Assembly: GCF_000516985.1 (NCBI RefSeq)
Contig: NW_006917093.1
Span: 4,679,874-4,743,873, forward strand
Direction of reading: 5' to 3'
Length of the DNA stretch: 64,000 bases
From: Pestalotiopsis fici W106-1
Taxonomy: Eukaryota; Ascomycota; Sordariomycetes; Amphisphaeriales; Sporocadaceae
The notes beneath the pieces are model-generated. The model saw only the letters and a list, made by a program, of their open reading frames with translations. It searched no databases and had not been told where the DNA came from. The position numbers were made by a program, and so were the translations under genes. Position 1 is the first letter of the stretch. Each line of letters begins with the position of its first letter. Positions 1-11,538 of this stretch are shown here, in pieces.

Positions 1-1174
1 GCTACAGAAACGCTGACCCGGTCCCGTGAGCAACACAGGTTTCAGTCGCATGTCGCATTCGACAATATCCCTCTGGGCGAATCAACCGACTACAACCCGA
101 TTGCGTTTACACTGAATGCCAAGCACGATGGATATCAATCTAGTAGAAGGAGTCGCACATTCATGGTGGGAGTCGACGACAATACCTACTCGGATCATGC
201 GTTACAATGGCTCCTAGACGAGTTGGTGGACGATGGTGATGAGGTCGTGTGTGTGCGGGTGATTGAAACCGCGATGCGACTGACAAACACCGCATACCAG
301 GAGGCTGCGCAAAAGTTGATGGCCGGCGTTCAAGCAAAGAACAAGAAGAACCTGGCTATATCACTGGTGTTGGAATACGCTGTGGGTAAACTACACAATA
401 CCTTCCAGCATTTGGTAAGCGAGCCACTTGGCAATTTCTATTCTGAGATGGTAAAGCAATAATGAGAATCGCTAACACTTCCAATCACAGATCAAGATCT
501 ACCAGCCATCGATGCTTATAGTCGGCACAAAAGGGCGCAGTCTTGACAGCGTCTCGAATGCTTTCTTCAACAGGAGCTCATTCTCCAAGTACTGCCTTCA
601 GTACTCGCCAGTGCCCGTTGTTGTCGTGCGTCCTACTGAGAAGCGCGAGAAGAAGCGGCTTAAGCGCGCCCAAGATCCTGCTCGCCAGAGTTATCTGCAG
701 ATGCTCCCTGGTCAGAAGCACGAAGCCGATAGCGAGAACAGTAGTATCTATGAGCTGGAACCCAACCTCAGTGCCGCCGAAGAAGCCCACCGGGTAGCTG
801 TGGCCAATGGCCTTCCAGCTAAATACGACCCGACTCTCAAACCTCTAGATACAGATGCAATCCTTCGTCATGCAAGCCGATCCCGCCGCTCGCTTGCGAT
901 GGAGCCTCCGACTGCAGAGGCCGTGGCATTGGCAGAGAGCGGTAGGTTGCCCGCAGAGCCGGACATGAATGGTGATGATACGGAATCCGACGAGGACGAC
1001 GACGAGTTTGAAGTTACGACGGGCGAGCAGGCGCTGAAGAAGGAGCGTCTGCACAAGATGGAGTCCAATGAAGGAGCCGTACTTAAGGAGATGATTCAAC
1101 GAAAGCCAAGCGATGAGTCGATCGAGGAGGAGTCTGATGAGGGTGATGGTGGTGCCAAGACAGCCACACAATAA
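1..1174 (+). CDS. Universal stress protein (UspA) family protein, 5' end outside window
   Basis: The frame is open from base 1, so the gene starts upstream. Exons are 1-414 and 491-1174; the 76-base intron (415-490, GTAAGC..CACAG) is phase 0 and joins the two halves of one UspA fold. Visible elements are the first strand of the nucleotide-binding fold (MVGVDDNTYSDHALQW, from base 163) and, after the intron, the family's C-terminal block: LIVGTKGR, a Ser-rich loop, then PVPVVVVRP. A roughly 150-residue tail follows that is acidic and probably disordered (DDTESDEDDDEFEV). Such proteins bind ATP or AMP and are linked to stress responses, but the role of fungal long-tailed members is not well defined. 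It converges on the next gene. Family assignment is firm; function is inferred. Confidence 0.85.
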
Positions 1175-1887
1175 CACAAAGCTTCGCCGCGATGCGAGCC
1201 GAGGCTATGAGGCACAGTCACAATAGCTGACCGTCCTCGCGCGTATACACATTCCTGTGGCATTCTGTTTGGCCAGGTTTCAAGCTCTCGAAACGTCGTC
1301 ATCGTTCGACATCATTAGCGGGTTGGGGACCATTGCAGACAAGCGAATTCTTTTGTTTTTCGGTATTGATGATACAAGGTCTGGCGTCTATCAGTGGAGT
1401 TGGTCGTCTGTACTTGACTTGATTTCGAGGCATGCAAGTCTCTACTCTATCACAAGCTACAAATAAACATGCGAGGTAATCCCTCAGTGTAATCATGAGA
1501 ACCAACCTCGAGTCTTGACTCGATTTCCACTAATGCAGAGTCATAATCATATAGGCTTTATAGTACCTATATGCCGCTCAGCTTTCATGTGCTTGACACG
1601 AATCTTCTGCCCTTGATTTGTGCACATGTTCACGACAATCTGTAGATGGTGTCTTGCTTGCCAGCGATAAATAGAGGCTGAAATTGGGTAACGGCCTTGC
1701 AACTATCATTATCATATCTCTGCGGTAGAGAGCTTGGGGCTATGTTCATATATCTCCCTTGATACTCGCTTTGCCATGACTAGGCGAGATCAGTACTGCA
1801 ACAATGATATTGCTCCAGGGTGGGTAAGTATCAAGCACAAAAGGCCTTCCAGGCAACCTTGTCCCGCATGACTTGGGTACTCAGGGC
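1175..1887. other. Intergenic, between convergent 3' ends
   Basis: This stretch holds the 3' flanks of two converging genes. I see only short ORFs on either strand with no family resemblance, and no repeats of note. Confidence 0.6.
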
Positions 1888-2859
1888 TTATTCTCGCGTT
1901 GTCGTTCTTTGGAGCTGGGCTACAGCAGCCACCACAATCGCTAGCAGGCCATCGGCGGTGCGCCGCAAACTTGTCGGATCTGATTCTCCGGGCACATGGC
2001 AGAACAAGACGTTGGGCTTTAGGTTCAGCACGTAGCGGTTCGCCAGGCTCTCGTAGTTGATGAAGCCGCACAAATAAGGCCCGCCCTCAGCATGGGGCCG
2101 GATCTCAATGGGCTTGTTTGTCGTTGATACGGTTTTGCCATTGTCCATTCCCTGCACGTGGGAGGAGGAGGAAGAAAACGTGTCCGATGCGTTCCCAGCA
2201 TCAACATTACCGGGCCTGCTGCTGCTGCTGCCGCCGCTGCCGAAACGGTACAGGGTGTCCAAGAGGGCCGTGGCCCCCTCGCACACGCCGTCGACGTTGA
2301 AGGACGGGTGCAGGCCCAGCGGGACGCGGCCGGCCCACGGGCTGGGCCCGACGTCGCGAATCGTCTGGCCGGCGTCGTCGGGAATCGTGTAGTAGGCGTC
2401 CCGGTCCCACAGCGCCCACCAGCTGCTGCTCATGCCCTGGCCGTACGCGGCGCGCTCGACCGTGACCCAGGTCCACCCCCGCGCCTCGCCGAGGTGGATG
2501 AAGAGGTCCACGTCGTCGTCGGCGGCGGCGTGGCGGGCGTGCAGGTCCCGGCAAAAGGCGCGCACGTGGCCGTACTCGGTCTTGACGGGCTCGGGCAGCG
2601 TGGTGATGTGGATGCGCGCCGCCGAAGGGTTCCGTGGCGTGTTGGGTTCTAGAGTCTTGGGCAGCACGGTTGTTACCACATGGGATGTGTTGGGGTTGAT
2701 TCTACCACCGCGACCATCTGGGTAGGGCTGTTGTTTATCAGCGAAAGCTTGAGCATTCCATCCGTCATGATATACGAATTGCATGGGGATGGTTTAGTGT
2801 AGTCAACGACTCACGCCCATGCCGGTGATAAGGACATTGATGTCTCTGGTTTTGGTCAT
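1888..2859 (-). CDS. Pyroglutamyl-peptidase I-like cysteine peptidase (family C15)
   Basis: Two exons, 2859-2815 and 2727-1888, with an 87-base phase-0 intron (GTGAGT..ACAG) give 294 residues. The short first exon supplies the N-terminal strand (INVLITGMG), and the join places it directly before PYPDGRGGRINPN. That matches the family's start of a VLITGFGPF-like strand followed by an NP motif. The catalytic triad can be read: Glu106 in GEARGWTWVTVER, Cys235 in GGPYLCGFINYES and His259 in LFCHVPGESD. C15 enzymes remove N-terminal pyroglutamate from peptides in the cytosol. The protein is longer than bacterial members (about 215) because of a Gly/Ser-rich stretch at about 177-220, between the Glu and Cys parts. 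The gene is convergent with the stress-protein gene. Confidence 0.82.
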
Positions 2860-3445
2860 ATTGCCAACTTCTCTCTCTTCTTCGTCTCTGTTTATTCAGG
2901 ATCGTACGGAGTGGTGTTGTATACAATAGTTCTAGTTTTGGTTCCTGCTTGCGGCAACATTAAATCACAAGATGGAGTTGTGCCTAAGATCATATGTCTA
3001 TGATGGTACAAATCGACCTAGCTGTGCCGCAGGAGATGCTGATGTATTTGCCACCCGCTACCAAACCGTCAGATCCTGCCGTTTCCGGGTCGTTTGACGA
3101 GCCAATGTTGCTCCTCGACTATCTGCATGAAGAGCACTCTGATGGCTGCAGGAAACTTGCCTTAAGTGTGGCCATGTTGCTGCCTATTTAGCTAGAGCAG
3201 TATAGGCAGTACACTTTGACAACACAGAAGGTGCGCATCGTCTGAGCAATGCTATCTCGATGATATACTCGGCAAGGCTGGGCCAAATCGTATACATATC
3301 AAGCTCCTTACACAGGGCTTAGAACCAAGACCCTGCGAGATATTTAGGCACAAGCCAGGCCATGCAAAAAAGCAAGTCTGTGTGCAGTTCGTGAACTGCA
3401 ATAATGGGTACATTGTTTTTATATCCTTTCTTGAGAAACTTCTTG
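2860..3445. other. Intergenic: promoter of the peptidase gene and 3' flank of IBA57
   Basis: Contains the 5' flank of the minus-strand peptidase gene and the 3' flank of IBA57. A 65-codon ORF on the plus strand (2994-3191) resembles nothing I know and is probably chance. Confidence 0.5.
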
Positions 3446-4765
3446 CTATGTTGACTGCGCCGGTCGACTATGGGCGCTTTGGGCGATCTTCTCCCGGATC
3501 CAATCAGGCACAAAGGGTTGAATCTTTAACTGCTGGCCACCCTCTGTTTCCCACTTGAGTATAAACTCATTGCTCGGGTCATATGGTGAAGGCGACTCGG
3601 CACTCTCCCCTGGCAGTTCAATATCCGTCATGGGCTGCAGTCGGCACATGGCCAGCCCAATGTTCCCAATGCCATTGATCCAGTGGCCTGTTGACCTCTT
3701 TTTCGTGGTGCTCACGGGTGCAATGTCCGTCTTGGACGGCACGCTCTCTGCTCCGAGTCGGCCCGGTGCTGTAGGTTTGTACTCGAGCTCCTCCGGCCTG
3801 GATTCGCCGTCTCCATACACCACACACGGCAGTATCCGCTTTCTTACCACTCCTCGGTGCTTGGTCCGGATCGTAAGCTCCTGTCCCACGTAGCATCCCT
3901 TTCTGAAGTCGACGCCGCCCATAAGGTCGATATTGGCATCGAGAGGAAGGGTCTTGTCGGGTATAATTTCTCCGGGCCCTTCGGCCACGCCGCGCAGAAA
4001 GCGCCGCACCGTGTACGTCTTGCGCGGGCACTGCTCCGCGTCTACTTGGAGCTCGCTCTTCCCACTTGTAATAACGCGCCAGCCAAGGTCAGGCGCCCTC
4101 GAATCGTGCGTAATGTACGCCTCGGCAGCATTCCTGGACAGGTCGTCCGGCATGCCGCTGCCTTTGTCCTCAGTCGAGAATGGTTCGTTCCAGTACGAGT
4201 AGACCGATGCTTCATCGAGCTCGACCTTTCGATGCACAAACGAGCTCCGGAGTTTATACCGCCTGATGAGCGCAAATAGCGCGTCCACCTGGCTCCTTGA
4301 CACCTCGACTAGAAACGAGTGGTTCGGGGCCAGGCCCTTGCTCTTGACGGCGTCGCTGAGGCCATGGAATTGCGGGTTCGGGTGGATAAAGACGTCGTGC
4401 AGGACTCTACCCTGAGCCGTCAGGAAGGCTGTATAGAAACCCTCATCCCGGGGCTCGTCGGGCCGCGCGGCGGGCTGCTTGTAAATCGAGGCCGTCACCA
4501 GACCCTGGAGGAACTTGGGCGCGTCGACGCCGGCAATGGCAATCAGGCTGCGGTTGGGGAGAGGCGCGAACCCGATCGCGGGCGGCGGGTCTGGATGCTG
4601 CTGATGCCCTTGGGGCTGTGAGGTCTGCGTAGCTATAAATCGTCGTCGAGGAGTTTCTTCTGCTGCTGCTGCTGCTCTAAAGCTAGATTTGCCGACCAAC
4701 GAAGGTCTTGCGCGCCGCGAGACCGCCAGCTGCAGCGGGCGTGCTGCGGCCGAGACTGACTTCAT
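3446..4765 (-). CDS. IBA57: IBA57/CAF17-like mitochondrial iron-sulfur cluster assembly factor
   Basis: Single exon, 439 residues. The open frame extends 15 bases further upstream, but the first ATG is at 4765 (the codon at 4780 is GTG). The N-terminus (MKSVSAAARPLQLAVSRRAR and on) is Arg/Ala/Ser-rich without acidic residues until about 35, a typical mitochondrial presequence. The COG0354 folate-binding-like fold follows, beginning LPNRSLIAIAGVDAPKFLQG, and the diagnostic signature KGCYVGQE lies at about residues 289-296, followed by TIRTKHRGVVRKRILP. In yeast this protein acts with Isa1/Isa2 in late assembly of [4Fe-4S] clusters, needed by aconitase and lipoate and biotin synthases. A GAGCTG repeat lies about 90 bases upstream of the start codon. 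Identification is firm. Confidence 0.93.
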   Translation of the reverse strand: MKSVSAAARPLQLAVSRRARPSLVGKSSFRAAAAAEETPRRRFIATQTSQPQGHQQHPDPPPAIGFAPLPNRSLIAIAGVDAPKFLQGLVTASIYKQPAARPDEPRDEGFYTAFLTAQGRVLHDVFIHPNPQFHGLSDAVKSKGLAPNHSFLVEVSRSQVDALFALIRRYKLRSSFVHRKVELDEASVYSYWNEPFSTEDKGSGMPDDLSRNAAEAYITHDSRAPDLGWRVITSGKSELQVDAEQCPRKTYTVRRFLRGVAEGPGEIIPDKTLPLDANIDLMGGVDFRKGCYVGQELTIRTKHRGVVRKRILPCVVYGDGESRPEELEYKPTAPGRLGAESVPSKTDIAPVSTTKKRSTGHWINGIGNIGLAMCRLQPMTDIELPGESAESPSPYDPSNEFILKWETEGGQQLKIQPFVPDWIREKIAQSAHSRPAQST

Positions 4766-4853
4766 GCTACCAAGCAGCACCTATTCATCTGAGGTTCATA
4801 TCAAGATTCAGGTACAGCAGCCCCGTCTCGGGTGGCAGATGCAATTGTGCGTT

Positions 4854-4883
4854 GAAGCTGGAGCTGGAGCTGGAGCTGGAGCT
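4854..4883. repeat. GAGCTG hexanucleotide microsatellite in the IBA57 promoter
   Basis: About five tandem copies of GAGCTG (first copy imperfect), starting about 90 bases upstream of the IBA57 start codon and therefore probably in its promoter or 5' leader. Each unit contains the palindrome AGCT. Confidence 0.9.
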
Positions 4884-7544
4884 ACCTACATTACCAACTA
4901 CTGATTACTCACAAAGCTCCGTCCGTTGGCCCCAAAAACTTCGGGTCCCCTCGGTCGGCACTGTCGGGGCGTTAGTGGGGTCCGTTCTTTCCATTTCTAG
5001 TGCCACGGGTTTTAGAACGACGCCGGACATAGGCAAGTTCAACGTCTCTGTCTATATTGGCACTATACTCGATGGAGCCGCTGTTGTATCATCTTACTTT
5101 AAATAGTTTCTCTTATGCCTATCGGTGCTGTGAAGTCTACATGAAGTGCTAGACAGAATCTAAAAGAAAAATAAACTGAAACAAGCAGTAAAAACAGTGA
5201 TACGAATAATGACAGCCACATCTAACACGCAAATATTGTGTTTACCTCATAATTTATACTAATGTATATCTGTATCGTGTGCTAATCATGGATCTATATG
5301 GTCCCACCATTTGTAATTTACTGAATATTTAAGCAACATCCTTCCTGGGCACGCGGCTGAATAGAAAGTTGCACTTTAAGATCGATAACTGGGAAAGGAG
5401 ACTGGTACGTCGAGCGGAAACTTACGACGAGCCATGTAAATATAAATCATTTGCCTTGGTGCACAGATGATCTCTAGGCCCTGACAAGCGATTGTCCGAA
5501 CTTAGAAAAGTAAGTAGTCGTGAGTAAATATGACTTTCAAGACCATTTGAGCAAAGGTAGCTCATGAGAGCTGCAATATGACTTGAGGTTGCAATACCTT
5601 GATATGTTACATAATTTTTTAGAAACCGTCAGTTGTATAGCTGTATTCCATGTTACCGTCAGGAGGTAAATCTTGAGCGTCTAGACAATTAGGGTTTGAG
5701 GTGTTTGCTATACCTCTGTTCTCATATATCACCAAGATTAGAGTAGGAGGTGTTATTAAATCATGCATGTAGCCTATAATCTTACAAAAACTCAGTCTTG
5801 ACTTGTCACAGATAAAGTACAAGCATTATTCACTCAATAAAGCAAAGCAAATTCCCCTCATCCTTTCTCATTAACTAACAAGTATAGGTGGTGGATGAGT
5901 CAAGCGAATCACCATGATCGACGTCAACCACTCAGCCGTCCAAATCCATTATCAGACCAATCTAGTCTAGCCTCTCTAGCCCTACTAAACACAGCTTGAA
6001 GTATAGTATTTTATGTATAATGGTATGAAAGGTGTGACAGGTAACAAGACGGGAACCGTGCGTTACAGATTTCCTGGGGACGTACTCCAGATAGAGACCC
6101 TCTCGGACATTAAACCATCAACTAGTGTTCATTATGGGTTCAGGATGTATATGATATGCAAGTGTTCTTCTTCATGGTAAAGGTGATCCCTGTCGATAAC
6201 TTGTGGCATCGAAATTTTCTCTTCGCCATGGAGGACTGCCACGAGGGAACCTGATGACGGCAGGGATGAGTCCTGTGAGTCAAAGGCTTGAGTCGACATG
6301 GTAGAAGGAAAGATGAAACAAGGGCGAGGAGCCCAAGAACGACGTGCAGCAAACATGGACGAAACCCAACGGGTGGTAACGGCACAAAGGTGCTCGCTGC
6401 GTCCTGGTCACCAGTCAATGGTAGCAATACAGTATCTACAGTGATATCGAGTTGGGCCGAGTTGCGTCAAACAGAAAACAGCGCGGATAATTGTCCTATC
6501 AGCTCTCGCTTGCTGTGCTTGGGGGAAAAGGGCTTGCATTTGCCAGTTGTCCATCGTCTTGCACTAGACTTGCAGACATCAACCCCATGCCTCCTCCCTC
6601 TTGTGAACATCTTTAAATTTTTTTATTCCGTGCATATTCGAGGTGGATTCCCCAGATAGATCGGAGCACGTCCGTTCTCAAATCTCAACAGGTGTGGGAC
6701 ACACAAGGCGCGTGCCCGTCCTCTGCATGGTCTATACGCACAATCTTTTATGCCAGTGCTACGTCATTACAAAACGAGACCATTGTCGATGAGAGGGTCC
6801 TTCAACACGTATCAAGTGGACATGTTATCGTTCAGATGAACTGCTATACACGTATATCAGTGGGTGTTTGTACACACGGACGGACGGACGGACCCAATGC
6901 CGCGCGGCAGAAGGGCATATCGATCGTCTGTCCAAGTTCGGGAAGAGCCGACCAGCCGCTTTCTCCAAGTCTGGGGGTGAAGGGATAGAGATAGGAAACT
7001 AAACCGATCGGCGAGGTGAAGGCCAGCTAAGCTATGGATCAGCCGTGTGTGAGGCTAAACGGTAAAGCAGATAAATATCTCCGTAACAGTAGATATGGAG
7101 TAGTATAACCGCGTTGCAGAGCTAGGGGTGATTGGGTAGACATACTTGAGGCTTGAGCTGCATGCAAGTACACCGCCGACACACCGATGGTGCTCCTGGA
7201 AGACACCAATAAGAGCAGGTGTCAAGGGTTTGCTCCCCCGGTCGTGCTGTATAGGAAAACGGAGACCAGGAGCAGAGGGCCAGTCATGTGGACATGAACA
7301 GGCGGAGAGGTGTAACAGAAGGATGAGTATACTCCATCTTCGTGCCTATAGCGCAGAATCTTTCTTGCTAGGAAAATAAAAAAGAGAGTGCGGTCAGTGC
7401 CAGCGCGGCCTTTTTTTGCTCCACCGAACCACATCACCAAATATCGCGTCAAAATACTACACCAGCTGGATCTACCCGCAACTTACGGGGTAGCTGTCGA
7501 TCCACTGGGGATCCGCACTTGGGCTTGATGGCACCCAGATTTTT

Positions 7545-7785
7545 CCTCTTTTGAGCATCTCTACCCCGGTCACCGCTTCAGCGAGTCAAGTTCGCGTCCA
7601 AACAACGCATAGTTACATGCAGTCGAAGGAATTTTTCTGTAGAGAGGAGCTTCTTTTGCATGAACAACAACATTCGTGCTAACTACTATTTACTTTTTCG
7701 CCGGGGTAATAATGGAGGAAATTGCTAACCTCCTCAAAAGACGAGTTTTTTGTTTTCCCCCATGAAGCGGTGACCCCAAAAGAGG
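7545..7785. repeat. Interrupted inverted repeat (GGTCACCGCTTCA with CCTCTTTTG)
   Basis: GGTCACCGCTTCA at 7568-7580 recurs as its exact reverse complement at 7763-7775. Each copy is accompanied on the outer side by CCTCTTTTG (7545-7553, and its reverse complement at 7777-7785). The spacing within the left arm is 14 bases and within the right arm one base. It could be a paired regulator-binding site or a structured RNA stem; there is no further support. Confidence 0.6.
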
Positions 7786-7848
7786 CCTTTTCTTGTTACC
7801 TACCCTCTGTTTCGAATGTGTTGAGCTGACCACCACATCAGAGGAAAG

Positions 7849-7880
7849 CTCTCTCTCTCTCTCTCTCTCTCCTCCCCCCC
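7849..7880. repeat. CT-dinucleotide / polypyrimidine tract
   Basis: About eleven CT units followed by CCTCCCCCCCC, then a run of A. This simple sequence lies in the gene-poor region. Confidence 0.9.
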
Positions 7881-10759
7881 AAAAAACAACGTGGCAGCGT
7901 TGCAGGAAAAAGACTCCGCACGCACAAACCTGCCAACGCTCACCAGCATATCATATATCCGCTCTGTAACAGTAGTGTCACTGTCTTGTCTGTATCCCGC
8001 GTCTGTTGGCCGGATTAGGATACTCCACTCAGTCAGCCTCTCTTTGATTTTCCTCACCTTTTCCTCTTCTCTCCGACCGGGGTGCTCAAAATCTTGGGGA
8101 AGAGTCGAGAGGAAAATCTTCTTCCACGATAAGGTGGGTCGATCTTGTTGAGGACGATGCGTATAATAAATGGCTTGACTTTTATACCCTGTAATAATAA
8201 TACTGTAGTGTTTGGTACTATACGACGATGCATCGCAAAGACTCAGTGCCACGACCCATGTACCATGGGATGTGCACTGGGGCAATAATAGCAGATCAAA
8301 TGTTCATCTTCCTTATTGATACGATAGGGTAGGGCTGGATTATGGCAGCTCCGCCTCAAAAGAGCGAGGCGACTCCTCCTCCGACATGCCACGGAATTAC
8401 CCAGTCCCGTAATACGTACGATGTGCTGCTTTCTGCGACTGCGAGCGTCTGGGAGATTACATACTATTGCCAAGCCTCTCTCTGATGGGCGGCTCGTAAG
8501 CACAGCAAAAAGGCGGGATGGCATTGTTACATTCACATCAATCAAAGGTCGGACCCGATAGTCTGTGTCGCGATAAGCCGAAAGGACCAGGCATGGGGGT
8601 GTGTGTGTGGTGGTGGGAGGGTACATGGAATTGGTAGGGCAATTGGGGGCGGGTTCAATACGCATATCTCCTTGCTTGTGCTGACTGACCGCTTTGTGCC
8701 CTTGGCCTGCAGCTCAGGAACTTCAGCCACTCCCGCCAGGGGAAAAGTTAGCGAGAGTGCATGAAGAAAAGACAAATATTTGGTTTTGCATCATGTTTTC
8801 CGTTGCATGCTCATCTCATTCTCTGCGTACTCATTTCAAGCCATCAAAAGAAACAAGATGTATCAAGACTCCCAATATCTCCGGATTAGGCAACTTCGGC
8901 CGAAAAATATTGTCTTGGTCGTCTTTGACGGGACTAATGAGTTGAGTCGAGTCGAGCTGAGCGATACGATTAATAGGCGACCGGTTTCAGCCAGGCGTGA
9001 AGGGATTCGTTCGTCCGTATGCGAAAAGTAGCCGAAAATGTATATTATATAATTCGGAGACTTTTTGCATTTGATTTAATCGGCATGGACAAAGAAAGAA
9101 GAAATGGCCGTAGCTCTTCTCGGTATGCGGACCATAGAGAGCATCCTAGAGCTTGCCAGGGTTCAAGTCTCGTGCGATTGGTCAGCAAACGTGCGGGTCG
9201 ACGGATATCCAAGCCTCTGGGTCACGGATCGCCTTGGGCGCCGTCTTTTTGACTCAGGCTGTGACACGGCATTTCCTTTGGGGTCGGGCGCGGGGGTGCC
9301 TGGTAGGTAATATTGTTCCTTTTCACCCATTTAATCTTACATCGGTACATGCACGCAACACGTACCAATCTACGTATACGGCGACCACGGCGAACACCAG
9401 GCAGGCAGGCATCGTATGTGTGTGTGTGTGTATGTGTTTGTATGTGGGATGGCAGCCAATTTTGTTGGAGTACATAGGAAACAGCCATAAAGTCCCCTGC
9501 AGGCACCTTCAAAAGAAGAAATAGTCTTTGTCCCGACCTGTTGGGACGCACAAGTCTGAAAAGCAAGTTTTAATCTTCATACTCAACGTCTTGGTAGAAA
9601 GCTGCATACGAGGGTCTGTACGAGATATGTGACGTGACGAGACAAGAATGGCCCAAGATTACCGTGCTTTTCCTTTCGCGTCGTTGGCTGTGTCGTGGCG
9701 GGAAGTTTGGTGACGACGTGTTTTTTTTGGTGTGGTGATGAGCAAAAGATGAGGTATAGCATATTAGGTCTCAGAGGATTGCCGATCGCTCAGGCAACCA
9801 AGGCAATGTCCACATGACAAATGTCAAGTGCTCGGTGCCGTACGCGGTCGGCAGTGTATCTGTCTCGCGACCGAAGGTGAAGGAGGCAGCAGCAGGATAT
9901 GCATGTTGGTTGGCTGCGATTGGGGGTGTGTATGAGTGACTTGGAGCTCTGCTCTGCCTTGGAGCTGCGACCGAATGACTCTACCGGATGCACGCGCAAT
10001 CGCACTCGCAAAGGCCCAATCCCACGCGTTTCGATTGCAATTGGGGGGTGTGTTGTAGTGGGTGGCATGGGTGATCTCGGGTTGCGACTAGGACCCCATG
10101 CTACGATCATTGGAGCTTTGGAATTGGGTACGGCAAGGTTTGGTAGGTACATGCTTACATTAGGTACAGAGCAGTATGTAGAGGCCTGGCTGGTGTCTTA
10201 CAGGCGCAAATGAGCTTCTGCGCCTTTCTCTCTCTCTTTTACTCAGCAAAGGAGAGCTTGATAATTTGTCAGTCTGACGAGACAAGGATCGTATAGTCGT
10301 GATGGTCAATCGGGAATAAAAAATTTCAGACATGCGCGCCCTGTGGAATCATGGATACTATGATGGAGTAGGGAAAAAAAAAAAACTCTTTTCATGGATT
10401 ACCTCGGTCGCGCTCCCGGACGGTTTGTCATCATCCCGAGAAATGGACGACACCAATATCAATTCCACAAATTTTTTTTTTCTTCTACGGAGTACTCGTG
10501 CCTTTTTCGTCGCAGCTCGCTTGGCGTGCTGGTTTGGTTGACCCTCGTGACCGGATTTTAAAAGTGCTAGACTCGGGCGGATGACCGAGCGCGATTCGAG
10601 CAAGCAGCGCCGGAAATTCGTTGTTGTCTTGTGTCCGATGTCGCATTGCTCACGACCGGGCTTTTTTGTTGCCGTAGTAGAGACTTACTTTGGAGATGGA
10701 CTTCGATAAGCACTTGGCCGAGCGATAGAGTTTCGATAGAGGGGCCTCGAGCCGAGCTT

Positions 10760-10795
10760 GATCAATTGATTGATACGCGAACTGATTGATTGATC
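10760..10795. repeat. Inverted repeat TGATCAAT / ATTGATCA with tandem TGAT
   Basis: Eight-base arms TGATCAAT and ATTGATCA flank a 20-base centre that itself carries repeated TGATTGAT units. The patch could fold or act as a repeated binding site; it is short enough to be chance. Confidence 0.6.
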
Positions 10796-11538
10796 ATGAA
10801 TCAAGTTACCGAGGGTCTGGGATTGACAGCTCGGTGCCTTAGTAATGTTCCTTGACAAATGATGCAATGGCGTTCACGAATTTCTTGACACTGATGCGAT
10901 GCATGAATAGATTTTTGTGCTTTGATCATAGTAATGTATTCATTGCTGGGTTTCTGACTAGTACTGTAATCCCAATGCAGCAAGATCCGAGAGGCCTATC
11001 TGTGAGTCCACTCAACCATCCAGCTTTGCAATGCCCCTCTGTGGAGGATTTGCAAAAAGCCATGGGAGCGAAACACGACCCCGCCTCGCCTTGGTGATGT
11101 ACACCTGCGACTATTGTGCCGGGCACCGTAGATTCCTGTCCGTCCGCCCATCCTCCAATATGTTCCGTCCGTTTCCAATTACTGAGTGGTGTTGTTTGTT
11201 CACCGGTGACTGTGCACCCGAGAACCCCGAGTACCCGAAGCAGCTACAATCCCTCCATGCATCTAGCAGGGAGTTGGCTTTCTTTGATCCTCTGTTCCTT
11301 TCCAAAGTGATAAAACAATCCACGCTCCAATGATGTCAAGATCCAAATCCAATGAAAAAATCGCTTGCGCTTCAATGACGTATCGTATAACAAGTAAAGA
11401 AAAAAAAATGTGTAGTGAACAATGTCGCTTGTGGTATTTTGTAACGCCGCCCAGATGCAGAGAGAAATGACAACTTTTTTGGTGGGGTATCGAAAGATTT
11501 TATATGTCGAGAAGAATTAGTTGAGGAATTGATCGGTT

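Larger units (their letters stand above)
4766..11538. other. 6.8 kb gene-poor region upstream of IBA57 and downstream of the ECM13-like gene
   Basis: Read in all six frames, I find only short ORFs (at most about 160 codons) with low-complexity or improbable composition and no family motifs, and no run of plausible exons with splice sites. Bases about 5100-6000 are AT-rich; the rest is of ordinary composition, so this does not look like decayed RIP-mutated transposon DNA. It holds simple repeats: (GGAC)4 near 6877, a CT tract at 7849-7880 and a GT-rich run near 9415-9447. It also holds an inverted-repeat pair (7545-7785) and an ATTGATCA palindromic patch (10760-10795). Promoters, long UTRs or non-coding transcripts are possible but cannot be shown from sequence alone. 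Confidence 0.5.

Noticed and set aside
2158..2652. 164-codon plus-strand ORF (and others) over the peptidase gene
   Set aside because: It is antisense to a well-supported C15 peptidase and is an effect of high GC at third positions.
5686..5698. TTAGGGTTTG, a partial telomere-like or telomerase-template-like match
   Set aside because: Only eight bases match the expected template on the opposite strand, and there is no further support.
5100..6000. AT-rich stretch considered as a RIP-mutated transposon
   Set aside because: No terminal repeats or remnant transposase/reverse-transcriptase motifs can be seen, and the AT enrichment is moderate.
7800..8665. Two adjoining minus-strand ORFs (161 and 140 codons) in the gene-poor region
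   Set aside because: They start in the CT tract, have irregular composition, no family motif and no sensible splice between them.
9160..9185. GGTTCAAGTC, resembling a tRNA T-loop (also near 23090 and 27478)
   Set aside because: The flanking bases do not form a T-stem, and no A-box, anticodon arm or acceptor stem can be placed at the right distances.
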